9,931 nt of DNA. Source: Gammaproteobacteria bacterium. GTDB taxonomy: Bacteria; Pseudomonadota; Gammaproteobacteria; DSM-26407. Positions 1 through 8,561 of this stretch are shown piece by piece. Location: positions 1 through 9,931 of the forward strand of contig JAQVKR010000061.1 of the NCBI GenBank assembly GCA_028694565.1. The letters are read 5' to 3'. Numbering within the stretch: position 1 is the stretch's first letter; the number at the start of each line of letters is the position of its first letter. A program made the position numbers and the translations under genes. A model generated the notes under the pieces. It worked only from the letters and a program-made list of their open reading frames with translations, was not told the origin of the DNA and searched no databases.

Positions 1-393
1 GCCCGCCTGGCGCGGGCCGGGGAGTTCATCGAGCGGCTGCCGCGGGGCTACGCGACCCCCGTGGGCGAGGGGGGGCAGGGGCTGTCCGGCGGCCAGATCC
101 AGCGCCTGGCGCTGGCCCGGGCCTTTCTCAAGGACGCCCCGCTGGTGGTGCTGGACGAGCCCACCGCGAGCCTCGACCCGGACAGCGAGGCGCTGGTGCA
201 GGCGGCCATCGAGCGGCTGGCCGCGGGCCGCACCCTGCTGGTGGTGGCCCACCGCCTGGCCACCGTGCGCGGCGCCGACCGCGTCGTGGTCCTGGACGGC
301 GGCCGGGTGGTGGAGAGCGGCGCCCACCGGGAGCTCATGGCCGCCGGCGGCCTCTACCGGCGCATGGTGACCGCCTACGGGGGGACGGCATGA
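1..393 (+). CDS. cydD: Thiol reductant ABC exporter subunit CydD, C-terminal part (5' truncated by window edge)
   Basis: This is the last 130 residues of an ABC ATPase domain; the membrane domain and Walker A lie outside the window. Visible in order are the signature [14 protein letters not shown], Walker B ([12 protein letters not shown]), the H-loop AHR, and the usual [13 protein letters not shown] strand near the end. The assignment to CydD rests on its partner: the stop codon overlaps the start of a clear CydC (ATGA), the normal arrangement of the heterodimer. CydDC sits in the inner membrane and exports cysteine and glutathione to the periplasm; it is required for haem insertion and assembly of cytochrome bd oxidase. 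cydAB may lie nearby, but that cannot be seen here. Another heterodimeric exporter half is possible but less likely. Confidence 0.88.
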   Translation, partial: ARLARAGEFIERLPRGYATPVGEGGQGLSGGQIQRLALARAFLKDAPLVVLDEPTASLDPDSEALVQAAIERLAAGRTLLVVAHRLATVRGADRVVVLDGGRVVESGAHRELMAAGGLYRRMVTAYGGTA

Positions 394-2120
394 GGACGGT
401 GCTGCGCCTGGGCCGCCTGATCGGCCCCTACTGGAAATGGATGCTCCTCGGGGTGCTCGTCTCCTTCGTCACCCTGCTGGCCAACGTCGGCCTGATGACT
501 CTCTCGGGCTGGTTCATCGCCGCCATGGCCCTGGCCGGACTGGCGGGCGCGAGCATGAACTACTTCTCCCCCGCCGCCACCATCCGCGCCTTCGCCATCG
601 TCCGCACCGTGGGGCGCTACGCCGAGCGGCTGGTGACCCACGAGGCCACCTTCCGGGTCCTCGCCCGGCTGCGGGTGTGGTTCTACGAGCACCTGGAGCC
701 TCTGGCCCCGGCACGGCTGCAGACATTCCGCAGCGGGGACCTGCTGAGCCGCATCCGCGCCGACATCGACACCATCGACAACCTCTACCTGCGCATCCTG
801 GTGCCGGTGGCGGTGGGCGTCCTGGGGCTGGCGGCGGCGGGCGTCTTCCTGTGGCGCTACGATCCGCGGCTGGCGCTGGCCAACCTGGCGCTGCTGCTGG
901 CGGCGGGGGTGGCGGTCCCGTGGCTGGCGACCCGGCTGGGCCGCGAGCCCGGGGAGACCCAGGTGCGCAGCGGGGCCGAGCTGCGCGCCGCGGCGGTGGA
1001 CGGGCTGCAGGGGCTGGCGGAGCTGACCGTGTTCGGCGCCGCCGGCGCCCAGGCGGAGCGCCTGGACGGGCTGAGCCGGGAGCTGACCGCGGCCCAGGCG
1101 CGCATGAGCCGCCTGTCCGGGCTCTCCCAGGCGGCGCTGGGCCTGGGCGCCAACCTGGCCATGTGGCTGGTGGCCCTCATCGCCATCCCCCTGGTGGGGA
1201 GCGGGACGCTGCGGCCGCCCGAGCTCGCCATGCTGGTGCTGTTCGCCCTGGCCAGCTTCGAGGCGGTCATGCCCCTGCCCCAGGCGTTCCAGATGCTGGG
1301 CCAGACGCTGGCCGCCGCCCGGCGCGTCTTCGAGATCATCGACGCCCGGCCCCAGGTGGCGGAGCCGGCGGGGCCGGCGCCGACCCCGGCCCACCACGGC
1401 CTGGAGCTGTCTGGCGTGGAGATGCGCTACGGACCCGACGCTCCGCCCGCCCTCGCCGGCCTCGACCTGAACCTGCCCCCCGGGGGGCGGGTGGCGGTGG
1501 TGGGCGCCACCGGCTCGGGCAAGAGCACCCTGGTCAACCTCCTGCTGCGCTTCTGGGACTATCAGGCGGGCAGCATCCGCTTCGGCGGCCACGACCTGCG
1601 CGCCTACCCCGGCGAAGCGCTGCGCCGCCATTTCGCCGTGGTCTCCCAGGGCACCCACCTGTTCACCACCACCCTGCGGGAGAACCTGCGGGTGGCCGCC
1701 CCGGAGGCCTCCGACAGCGCCATGGAGGCGGCCCTGGAGGTCGCCCAGCTGCTGGAGTTCGTCCGCACCCGGGCCGAGGGGCTCGACACCTGGGTGGGCG
1801 AGGCGGGGCTGACCCTCTCCGGCGGCCAGGCGCGGCGCGTGGCCATCGCCCGGGCACTGCTCAAGGATGCCCCCGTCCTGCTTCTGGACGAGCCCACCGA
1901 GGGCCTGGACGCCCCCACCGAACAGGCCCTTATGGAGGCCCTCCACCGCCTCATGGAAGGCCGCAGCGTGCTCCTCATCACCCACCGCCTGGTGGGCCTG
2001 GAGCGGATGGACGAGATCCTGGTCCTCGACCGCGGCCGGGTGGTGGAGCGGGGCACCCACGCCGGGCTGTTCGCCGCCGGCGGCGTCTACGCCGGCATGC
2101 ACGCGCGGCTGGGGGAGTGA
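390..2120 (+). CDS. cydC: Thiol reductant ABC exporter subunit CydC
   Basis: A 576-residue fused membrane/ATPase half-transporter of normal length for CydC. The N-terminal half has hydrophobic segments at about residues 15-55, 130-185 and 245-305, consistent with a six-helix exporter fold. The ATPase half shows Walker [10 protein letters not shown] (372-380), a Q-loop (VVSQGTHLF), signature LSGGQ (476-480), Walker B LLLDEP (497-502) and switch His532 (ITHR). The [12 protein letters not shown] stretch early in the protein is typical of CydC. With CydD it forms the heterodimer that exports glutathione/cysteine and supports cytochrome bd and periplasmic cytochrome maturation. The start is set by the 4-base ATGA overlap with cydD, which implies translational coupling. 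No transcription terminator with a T-run follows. Confidence 0.93.
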   Translation: MRTVLRLGRLIGPYWKWMLLGVLVSFVTLLANVGLMTLSGWFIAAMALAGLAGASMNYFSPAATIRAFAIVRTVGRYAERLVTHEATFRVLARLRVWFYEHLEPLAPARLQTFRSGDLLSRIRADIDTIDNLYLRILVPVAVGVLGLAAAGVFLWRYDPRLALANLALLLAAGVAVPWLATRLGREPGETQVRSGAELRAAAVDGLQGLAELTVFGAAGAQAERLDGLSRELTAAQARMSRLSGLSQAALGLGANLAMWLVALIAIPLVGSGTLRPPELAMLVLFALASFEAVMPLPQAFQMLGQTLAAARRVFEIIDARPQVAEPAGPAPTPAHHGLELSGVEMRYGPDAPPALAGLDLNLPPGGRVAVVGATGSGKSTLVNLLLRFWDYQAGSIRFGGHDLRAYPGEALRRHFAVVSQGTHLFTTTLRENLRVAAPEASDSAMEAALEVAQLLEFVRTRAEGLDTWVGEAGLTLSGGQARRVAIARALLKDAPVLLLDEPTEGLDAPTEQALMEALHRLMEGRSVLLITHRLVGLERMDEILVLDRGRVVERGTHAGLFAAGGVYAGMHARLGE

Positions 2121-2152
2121 ACCGGAGCCGGAAAAATCAAACGGGCGGAACC

Positions 2153-2178
2153 AACAGGATTGACCGGATTTGTCCGGT
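2153..2178 (+). repeat. Intergenic AGGATTG/CGGATTT micro-repeat with a small hairpin
   Basis: In the 85-bp gap between the convergent cydC and LysE-like genes, AGGATTGACCGGATTTG repeats its GGATT core with a 9-base period. It overlaps a 6-bp inverted repeat, ACCGGA-TTTG-TCCGGT (2163-2178). The hairpin could slow polymerase from either side, but there is no T-run, so I do not call it a terminator. A related motif in the opposite orientation lies just downstream of sdhB. Confidence 0.45.
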
Positions 2179-2205
2179 GCGGCGCAAGCCCCAACCCGCC
2201 GGGAC

Positions 2206-2814
2206 TCACCCGGCGTCCAGCGCCGCCGACAGCTCGGCCGCCAGCAGATAGAGGCCGGTTCCGGCCAGCGCCGCCGAGAACAGCACGCCCTGCACCCTCA
2301 TCGACCGCCGGGATGCCAGGACCCGCCCCGCCACGCCCCCCAGCACCAGCCAGCCGATGTTTGCCGTGATGTTGATCGCCATGAACCAGGCCATGAAGAG
2401 GGGAAATCCTTCTCCGGTCCTGTCCGGGAACTGGGCGAGAACCGCCGCTACCATCAGATAAAATTTCACGTTCAGCAGGTTGAGCATAAAGCCGGCCGTG
2501 AATCCCGGGCACTGCCCCGGCCTCTCCGTGCGCTCAGCCGCGGCCCGGTAGAGCCTGAACGCGAGGTAGAAAATATAGGCGAGTCCGGCGAGGCGGATCG
2601 AACGATGCAGAAGCTCGTGCCGGACGAGCAATTCATACAGCCCATACCCGGAGAAGCCCACGATCAGCAGCGCCGAACAGAGGATTCCCCCGTAGAACCG
2701 CAGGGCGCGCCGGATCCCGAACAGCGAGGCGGAGCCCGCCAGCGCGAGATTGGCCGGTCCCGGGCTGAAGGCGAGCGGCGCCATCAGGCCAACGAACAAC
2801 ACGAACCCATCCAT
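2206..2814 (-). CDS. LysE/RhtB-family amino-acid or metabolite exporter
   Basis: A 202-residue, very hydrophobic protein of the usual length for the LysE/RhtB family of small inner-membrane exporters. Family features are the N-terminal APLAFSPGPANLALAGSAS (about residues 12-30), which matches the PGP motif region, then GLAYIFYLAFRLYRA in the middle, and MLNLLNVKFYLMVAAVLAQF, the equivalent of the family's N-P-K-x-x-F region (here N-V-K, so the proline is replaced). About five or six membrane segments can be drawn. The start is supported by GGAGG 11 bases upstream. Family members export amino acids, homoserine lactones or other small metabolites using the proton gradient; the substrate cannot be predicted. 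It is transcribed alone, convergent with cydC and downstream of sdhB on the same strand. Confidence 0.85.
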   Translation of the reverse strand: MDGFVLFVGLMAPLAFSPGPANLALAGSASLFGIRRALRFYGGILCSALLIVGFSGYGLYELLVRHELLHRSIRLAGLAYIFYLAFRLYRAAAERTERPGQCPGFTAGFMLNLLNVKFYLMVAAVLAQFPDRTGEGFPLFMAWFMAINITANIGWLVLGGVAGRVLASRRSMRVQGVLFSAALAGTGLYLLAAELSAALDAG

Positions 2815-2942
2815 GTCCGTACCAGCCTCCGTCGAGCGTGTCCGGAAAGTGATCCCGGACGGGTCGGGTTGGACGAGCCGGAACCCATCCCCGGCTCACG
2901 CCGGTGGCGACGATTCCCGCGCCGTTCGTGAGCGCCCGGCCT

Positions 2943-2964
2943 GAAAGCGGGGCCTGGGCCCCGC
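2943..2964 (-). terminator. Candidate terminator hairpin downstream of sdhCAB
   Basis: On the minus strand a perfect inverted repeat GCGGGGCC-CA-GGCCCCGC (2964-2947) is followed by TTTC. It lies about 175 bp after the sdhB stop. The stem is strong but the T-run is only three bases, so termination would be weak or dependent on other factors. Confidence 0.35.
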
Positions 2965-3030
2965 CAAGGCGATTCGCCGGGGCCGTTCCCCGCGGGCCTC
3001 CTCACTCCGTTGCGGCGGCGATCGGCCCTG

Positions 3031-3079
3031 GTCCGTGCGGGCACGGACAAGCCGCGCAGGCGGCGTAATCCGCGGACCA
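3031..3079. repeat. REP-like imperfect palindrome containing a perfect 8-bp hairpin
   Basis: GTCCGTGC-GG-GCACGGAC (3031-3048) is a perfect inverted repeat. The following bases also form a longer imperfect palindrome when read on the minus strand, pairing CGGATTACGCCG with CGGCTTGTCCG around a short loop. Such 'GCGGATTACGCCG' palindromes resemble interspersed extragenic repeats in many proteobacteria. Only one copy is visible here, so its repeated nature is unproven. Confidence 0.35.
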
Positions 3080-3095
3080 CAGGCCCTGTCCCTTC

Positions 3096-3120
3096 ATCCG
3101 CTAAATCCTGTGAATCCTCT
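3096..3120 (-). repeat. AGGATTCAC/AGGATTTAG micro-repeat after sdhB
   Basis: Read on the minus strand, AGGATTCAC AGGATTTAG repeats with a 9-base period, about 20 bases after the sdhB stop. It resembles the AGGATTG element between cydC and the LysE-like gene. The two face each other across this locus. Confidence 0.45.
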
Positions 3121-3138
3121 CTATTCAGATCCTTGCGG

Positions 3139-3924
3139 TCATTCCACGTGCGCCCGCGTTCCCGGCGCCTCGGTGAACTCCCGCGAGGTGAGCGCGGCGC
3201 GGAGGTAGTCGCGGTTGAGGCGGGCGATGAAGCGCACCGGGATGCCCTCGGGGCAGACGGCGCCGCACTCGTAGTTGTTGCTGCAGGCGCCGAATCCCTC
3301 CCGGTCCATGGCCTCCACCAGGGCGATGGCGCGATGGATGCGCTCGGGCTGCCCCTGGGGCAGGAGGCTGAAGTGGGTGATCTTGGCGGCCACGAACAGC
3401 ATCGCCGAGGCGTTGGGGCAGGCGGCCACACAGGCGCCGCAGCCGAGGCAGGCGGCCGCGTCCAGCGCCGTCTCCGCGTCCTCCTTCGCCACCAGGTGGG
3501 TGTTGGCGTCGGGGGCGGAGCCGGTGTTCACCGACGCGTAGCCGCCCGCCTGCAGCACCCGGTCCAGGGCGCCGCGATCCACCACCAGGTCGCGGATGAC
3601 CGGAAACGCCCGCGCCCGGAACGGCTCCACGGTGATCTCGGCCCCGTCCGCGAAGTGGCGCAGGTAGAGCTGGCAGGTGGTGGTCTCCGGCACCGGACCG
3701 TGGGGAATCCCGTCGATGACCAGCGAGCAGGCCCCGCAGATTCCCTCGCGGCAGTCGGAGTCGAAGGCGATGGGCTCCTCCCCCCGCGCCACCAGCGTCT
3801 CGTTGAGCACGTCCAGCATCTCCAGGAAGGACATGTCCGGGCTCAGATCCGCCACCGGGTAGGTCTCGAACCGGCCCGGGCTTGCGGGTCCGGCCTGGCG
3901 CCAGATGTGGAGGGTGACCTTCAT
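3139..3924 (-). CDS. sdhB: Succinate dehydrogenase/fumarate reductase iron-sulfur subunit (type B)
   Basis: A 261-residue iron-sulfur subunit that carries electrons from the flavin in SdhA to the membrane haems in SdhC. All three clusters are intact: [2Fe-2S] at Cys58, Cys63, Cys66 and Cys84 (CREGICGAC...TTC); [4Fe-4S] at Cys159, Cys162, Cys165 and Cys169 (CLGCGACVAAC), a fourth set contact being Cys224; and [3Fe-4S] through Cys214 and Cys220 with the same C-terminal motif (CSNNYECGAVCPEG). Length and sequence fit the type B SdhB/FrdB branch. The start MKVTLHIWRQ aligns with the family, but no Shine-Dalgarno is visible: the bases before it are CCATCGTCCA, preceded by a heptamer repeat. It is separated from sdhA by an inserted gene cassette, although it was probably once coupled to it. 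frdB is an alternative name if the complex runs towards fumarate reduction. Confidence 0.93.
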   Translation of the reverse strand: MKVTLHIWRQAGPASPGRFETYPVADLSPDMSFLEMLDVLNETLVARGEEPIAFDSDCREGICGACSLVIDGIPHGPVPETTTCQLYLRHFADGAEITVEPFRARAFPVIRDLVVDRGALDRVLQAGGYASVNTGSAPDANTHLVAKEDAETALDAAACLGCGACVAACPNASAMLFVAAKITHFSLLPQGQPERIHRAIALVEAMDREGFGACSNNYECGAVCPEGIPVRFIARLNRDYLRAALTSREFTEAPGTRAHVE

Positions 3925-3925
3925 T
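3917..3925. repeat. 9-bp direct repeat, copy at the sdhB start
   Basis: ACCTTCATT (minus strand AATGAAGGT) includes the sdhB start codon. An identical copy is at 4722-4730, at the end of sdhA. The two copies bracket all of the DNA inserted between the genes. Confidence 0.6.
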
Positions 3926-3930
3926 GGACG

Positions 3931-3965
3931 ATGGTTAATGGTTAATGGTTAATGGTTAATGGTTA
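3931..3965. repeat. Heptamer tandem repeat (ATGGTTA)x5
   Basis: Five perfect copies of ATGGTTA lie 6 bp upstream of the sdhB start codon, where a ribosome binding site would be expected. On the coding strand the run reads TAACCAT. A perfect 7-bp tandem array can gain or lose units by slippage, which would alter the leader of sdhB. Confidence 0.95.
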
Positions 3966-4009
3966 ACAAACAGTGCAATCGCCGGTGCGGCGAAGAATAC
4001 CCTGGCCCT

Positions 4010-4029
4010 TTATCCCTTATCCCTTATCC
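4010..4029. repeat. Second heptamer repeat (TTATCCC)x3
   Basis: TTATCCC TTATCCC TTATCC is a second, unrelated heptamer with the same period, 45 bp from the first. Both lie in the 166-bp stretch between the gene cassette and sdhB. That stretch (3926-4091) also has a small hairpin, ATGCCG-CAGC-CGGCAT (4052-4067), and no credible gene. Confidence 0.85.
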
Positions 4030-4085
4030 AGAAACGCCCCGCCGCCGTGTGATGCCGCAGCCGGCATGCTGGAACAATACATAAA

Positions 4086-4154
4086 ACCCAACGTCTCAGG
4101 TAACAGGCGCAGGCGCGTCAGCGCGAAGCGTCCTTGTTCACCTGCCTGTTGGCC
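4086..4154 (-). other. Integron attC recombination site (predicted)
   Basis: Read on the minus strand the order is: R'' box GGCCAAC (4154-4148), spacer AGG, L'' box CAGGTGAAC (4144-4136), a stem-loop, L' box GTTACCTG (4104-4097), spacer AGAC, R' box GTTGGGT (4092-4086). L'' and L' pair along eight bases if the second G of GGTGAAC is left unpaired; a single extrahelical base in this arm is a defining attC property. Further in, AGG(a)CGC pairs with GCGCCT and CGCG pairs with CGCG around a CTGA loop. R'' and R' share the five-base CCAAC/GTTGG pairing, and R' fits GTTRRRY; R'' departs from RYYYAAC at one position. The cassette gene's stop codon sits in the loop. Length and asymmetry fit small attC sites. 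Confidence 0.78.
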
Positions 4155-4720
4155 CTTAGTTGTGATTTAGCGCTCATAGCCAACTGAAAGAAACCTTGAC
4201 TGGACGTCGACTCTGACACCACCAAGGTCAACAACCATTTTCCATCTTTTGAATACGTATAGTTTGTGGTTTCCACTGCGCCTTTCGACAAGCTCTTTTC
4301 CTTAGACGTTACATTCTCAGCGACTTCCGGTGTTCTAATACCGCTACGAAGCTTAGATAACGCCTCATTTGCCTTGGCAAGGTTAACCTCTTTTACAAAT
4401 ACAGTGCATAAATTACCTGGTTCAACGACTAAGGCGTACCTAACACCGTTGTTGTTTACTGAGTATGCTACGCCACCTGGTTCTTGGACTAAACCGCTAG
4501 CATATTCACGAGGAATCACTTCGAACTTGTTTCTTTCTACCCATGCATCAAACCCTGCTTGGTCTGGATAGTATTTCAGACAGCCAGCACCGAATAGCAT
4601 TACCGCACCATCTGCGATGAACTTCTCGGCATCAAAATCTTCGGCAGTAGCTCTTGTTGCGAGCGACAAAAGCAGGACGATTACCGCTATGAACTTCATA
4701 GGTCTTCCCTGTAAGGCCAA
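4092..4720 (-). mobile_element. Single integron gene cassette inserted between sdhA and sdhB
   Basis: Cassettes recombine between G and TT of the GTTRRRY core. The minus strand has G|TTGGCC at 4721/4720, just before the gene, and G|TTGGGT at 4092/4091, at the end of the attC. The unit between is 629 bp: a 21-nt leader, one gene, one attC. This is the compact layout expected of a cassette. If circularised, TTGGCC joins the terminal G to make GTTGGCC, the exact complement of the R'' box GGCCAAC, which independently supports these boundaries. The cassette is clearly AT-richer than the GC-rich genes on both sides. No integrase, attI or second attC is in the window, so it appears to be a lone cassette at a secondary site, oriented with the sdh operon and so probably transcribed by it. 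Confidence 0.75.
4118..4699 (-). CDS. Cassette-borne small secreted protein of unknown function
   Basis: I do not recognise this protein with confidence; it may be related to the poorly characterised NMCC_0638-type (lipo)proteins, from memory only. From the chosen start it has 193 residues. Residues 1-19 look like a signal peptide (MKF, hydrophobic core IAVIVLLLSLA, cleavage after ATA), so the mature protein is probably periplasmic. It has no lipobox. The mature part has just two cysteines, Cys40 (FGAGC) and Cys98 (GNLCTVFV), which could form a disulfide. The C-terminal third is Ser/Thr/Lys-rich and polar. The start at 4699 is preferred because the signal peptide begins there and AGGG lies about 8 bases upstream, inside the cassette. 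A start 30 bases earlier (4729) is in frame and would add [10 protein letters not shown]; it reuses what may be the old sdhB start codon. Codon usage is AT-richer than in the neighbours. Confidence 0.8.
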   Translation of the reverse strand: MKFIAVIVLLLSLATRATAEDFDAEKFIADGAVMLFGAGCLKYYPDQAGFDAWVERNKFEVIPREYASGLVQEPGGVAYSVNNNGVRYALVVEPGNLCTVFVKEVNLAKANEALSKLRSGIRTPEVAENVTSKEKSLSKGAVETTNYTYSKDGKWLLTLVVSESTSSQGFFQLAMSAKSQLRANRQVNKDASR

Positions 4721-4725
4721 CACCT

Positions 4726-6650
<1,925 letters not shown>

Positions 6651-6654
<4 letters not shown>

Positions 6655-7346
6655 CCGGCGCCTCCCGGCACGCCGCCCACCCAACCGGCCGCCACGGCCA
6701 GGGGGATCGCGGCGAAGGCCGCCACGATGATCAGCGCCAGCAGCCCCGAGAACAGGCACAGCAGCGTTTCATAGCTCTCGTGGTTGAAGCCCAGGGTCTG
6801 GAACAGGCTGCCGATGGCATGGCGCAGGTGCAGCCCGAGCAGGGCGAGGCCCGCCAGGTAGAGAAGCACCAGCCAGGGCTGGCCGAAGGCGTGGATGACC
6901 CGGCCGTAGACATCGGCGCGCCCGCTCGGGTCGACGGCCCGGAAGGCCTCCGGCTCCACCACGCCGATGGTGATGTGCAGCAGATGGAAGGCAAGGAAGG
7001 CGAGCACCAGCCCTCCGCTCAGGATCATGGTCCGGGAGGCGTAGCCGGCCTCGCGCAGCTGGCGGCGCCGGTAACCCGCGGGCCGGGCCTCCCGGTTCTC
7101 CAGCGCCAGCCGCGCGGCGAGGGTCACATGGACGGTGAACAGCAGCAGCAGCCCGATGCGGAACAGCCACAGCAGCGGGTGGCCCTGCAGCCAGTCGGCA
7201 TAGGCGTTGAGCGCCTCCCGCCCCTGGAACAGGGTGAGGTTGCCCAGGGCGTGTCCGGCCAGGAAGGTCACCAGCAGCAGCCCGCTCAGGGCGGTCATCA
7301 GCTTGCGGCCGATGGAGGTGCCGAAGAGCCGGACGAGGCGGCTCAT
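6651..7346 (-). CDS. sdhC: Succinate dehydrogenase cytochrome b subunit, di-haem five-helix type (b558 family)
   Basis: A 231-residue membrane anchor with five hydrophobic segments at about residues 15-37, 58-82, 106-129, 156-180 and 192-222. It carries quinone and two b haems and replaces the separate SdhC and SdhD of type C complexes. The likely haem-ligand histidines are His32 (FLAGHALGN), His73 (FTVHVTL), His121 or His124 (AFHLLHI) and His173 or His176 (GLHLRHAIG), matching the four-histidine pattern of the Bacillus/Wolinella group. The start [15 protein letters not shown] is typical of the family; an upstream in-frame extension is Ala/Arg/Pro-rich and rejected. It is first in the operon and coupled to sdhA by ATGA. 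The ribosome binding site is weak (a G-rich run just before the ATG). Confidence 0.92.
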
Positions 7347-7461
7347 CCCCGCGCCCCGGCGGGCCGGAGAGACGACCGCCGCGCCCGGGGCGCCGGTACG
7401 CAGGTGCGCCGCGACAACACCGGGCGCCCCCGCCCCCGGTGCCCTCGTCTTCCTGTTCTGC

Positions 7462-7483
7462 GCGCCTTGGCGCCTTGGCGTTG
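7462..7483. repeat. GCGCCTTG tandem micro-repeat in the sdh leader
   Basis: GCGCCTTG GCGCCTTG GCGTTG repeats with an 8-base period inside the divergent gap, about 115 bp upstream of sdhC. If the candidate promoter at 7546-7574 is used, this lies in the 5' leader of the sdh mRNA. Nothing here resembles a known riboswitch. Confidence 0.6.
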
Positions 7484-7545
7484 AATCATCGGATTGTGCT
7501 GAAAGCCCGGCCCCGGTGCCCCGTCGGCAAATGGAGCACGCCTTG

Positions 7546-7574
7546 ATTCTGGTTGCTGCCGCCGCTTCCGTCAA
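7546..7574 (-). promoter_or_regulatory. Candidate sigma-70 promoter for sdhCAB
   Basis: On the minus strand TTGACG (7574-7569, five of six consensus bases) is followed after exactly 17 bp by CAGAAT (7551-7546, four of six). Transcription would start near 7540, giving a leader of about 195 nt before sdhC. The -10 box is mediocre and this is the best pair I could find, so it remains tentative. Confidence 0.35.
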
Positions 7575-7586
7575 AGCCGCGCGACG

Positions 7587-7603
7587 GATGATCGGTTATC
7601 ATC
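7587..7603. promoter_or_regulatory. Candidate operator, inverted repeat between divergent units
   Basis: GATGAT-CGGTT-ATCATC is a perfect 6-bp inverted repeat with a 5-bp spacer. It lies 12 bp upstream of the candidate sdh -35 box and 30 bp before the ABC ATPase start, where a dimeric regulator could affect both directions. Its right arm contains TATCAT, a possible -10 box for the ABC genes, but no acceptable -35 was found. It does not fit Fur well and I cannot name a regulator. Confidence 0.35.
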
Positions 7604-7632
7604 GTTCCCCTCCAACGCTTGACCACCGGCCC

Positions 7633-8517
<885 letters not shown>

Positions 8518-8561
8518 AACCCCGGCTCTCGAACCACGCCGCACGGAATATCCACGCCGCC

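Larger units (their letters stand above)
2815..3138. other. Gene-free interval between sdhB and the LysE-like gene
   Basis: 324 bp with no credible gene. It holds a GC-rich hairpin followed by a short T-run (downstream of sdhB on the minus strand), a second perfect hairpin nested in a longer imperfect palindrome, an AGGATT micro-repeat right after the sdhB stop, and the GGAGG ribosome binding site for the LysE-like gene. No confident promoter was found for that gene. Open frames crossing this interval continue into sdhB in the wrong frame and look like high-GC artefacts. Confidence 0.6.

Noticed and set aside
375..2102. Very long open frame antisense to cydC, and similar ones opposite sdhA (4780-6774) and in other frames
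   Set aside because: Composition is Gly/Gln/His/Pro/Arg-rich with no motif, as expected for shadow frames in high-GC coding DNA; the opposite strands encode clear conserved proteins.
2163..2178. Bidirectional terminator between cydC and the LysE-like gene
   Set aside because: The 6-bp stem is short and has no T-run on either side.
3931..4029. CRISPR array or origin iterons
   Set aside because: Units are 7 bp and directly abutting with no spacers, and there is no cas, repA or dnaA gene or DnaA-box cluster nearby.
6655..6759. Upstream extension of sdhA
   Set aside because: It lies inside sdhC in another frame and is Arg/Gly-rich without family similarity; the ATGA overlap at 6651-6654 gives the proper start.
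7347..7574. 76-residue upstream extension of sdhC
   Set aside because: The stretch is Ala/Arg/Pro/Gly-rich, covers the micro-repeat and candidate promoter, and is absent from the family; MSRLVRLFG is the usual start.
7587..7603. Fur box
   Set aside because: GATGAT-CGGTT-ATCATC keeps only part of the GATAATGATAATCATTATC pattern and the central bases do not fit.
7207..7632. Long N-terminal extension of the ABC ATPase
   Set aside because: It begins inside sdhC on the other strand and precedes a complete ATPase domain; the Met at 7633 is the normal start.
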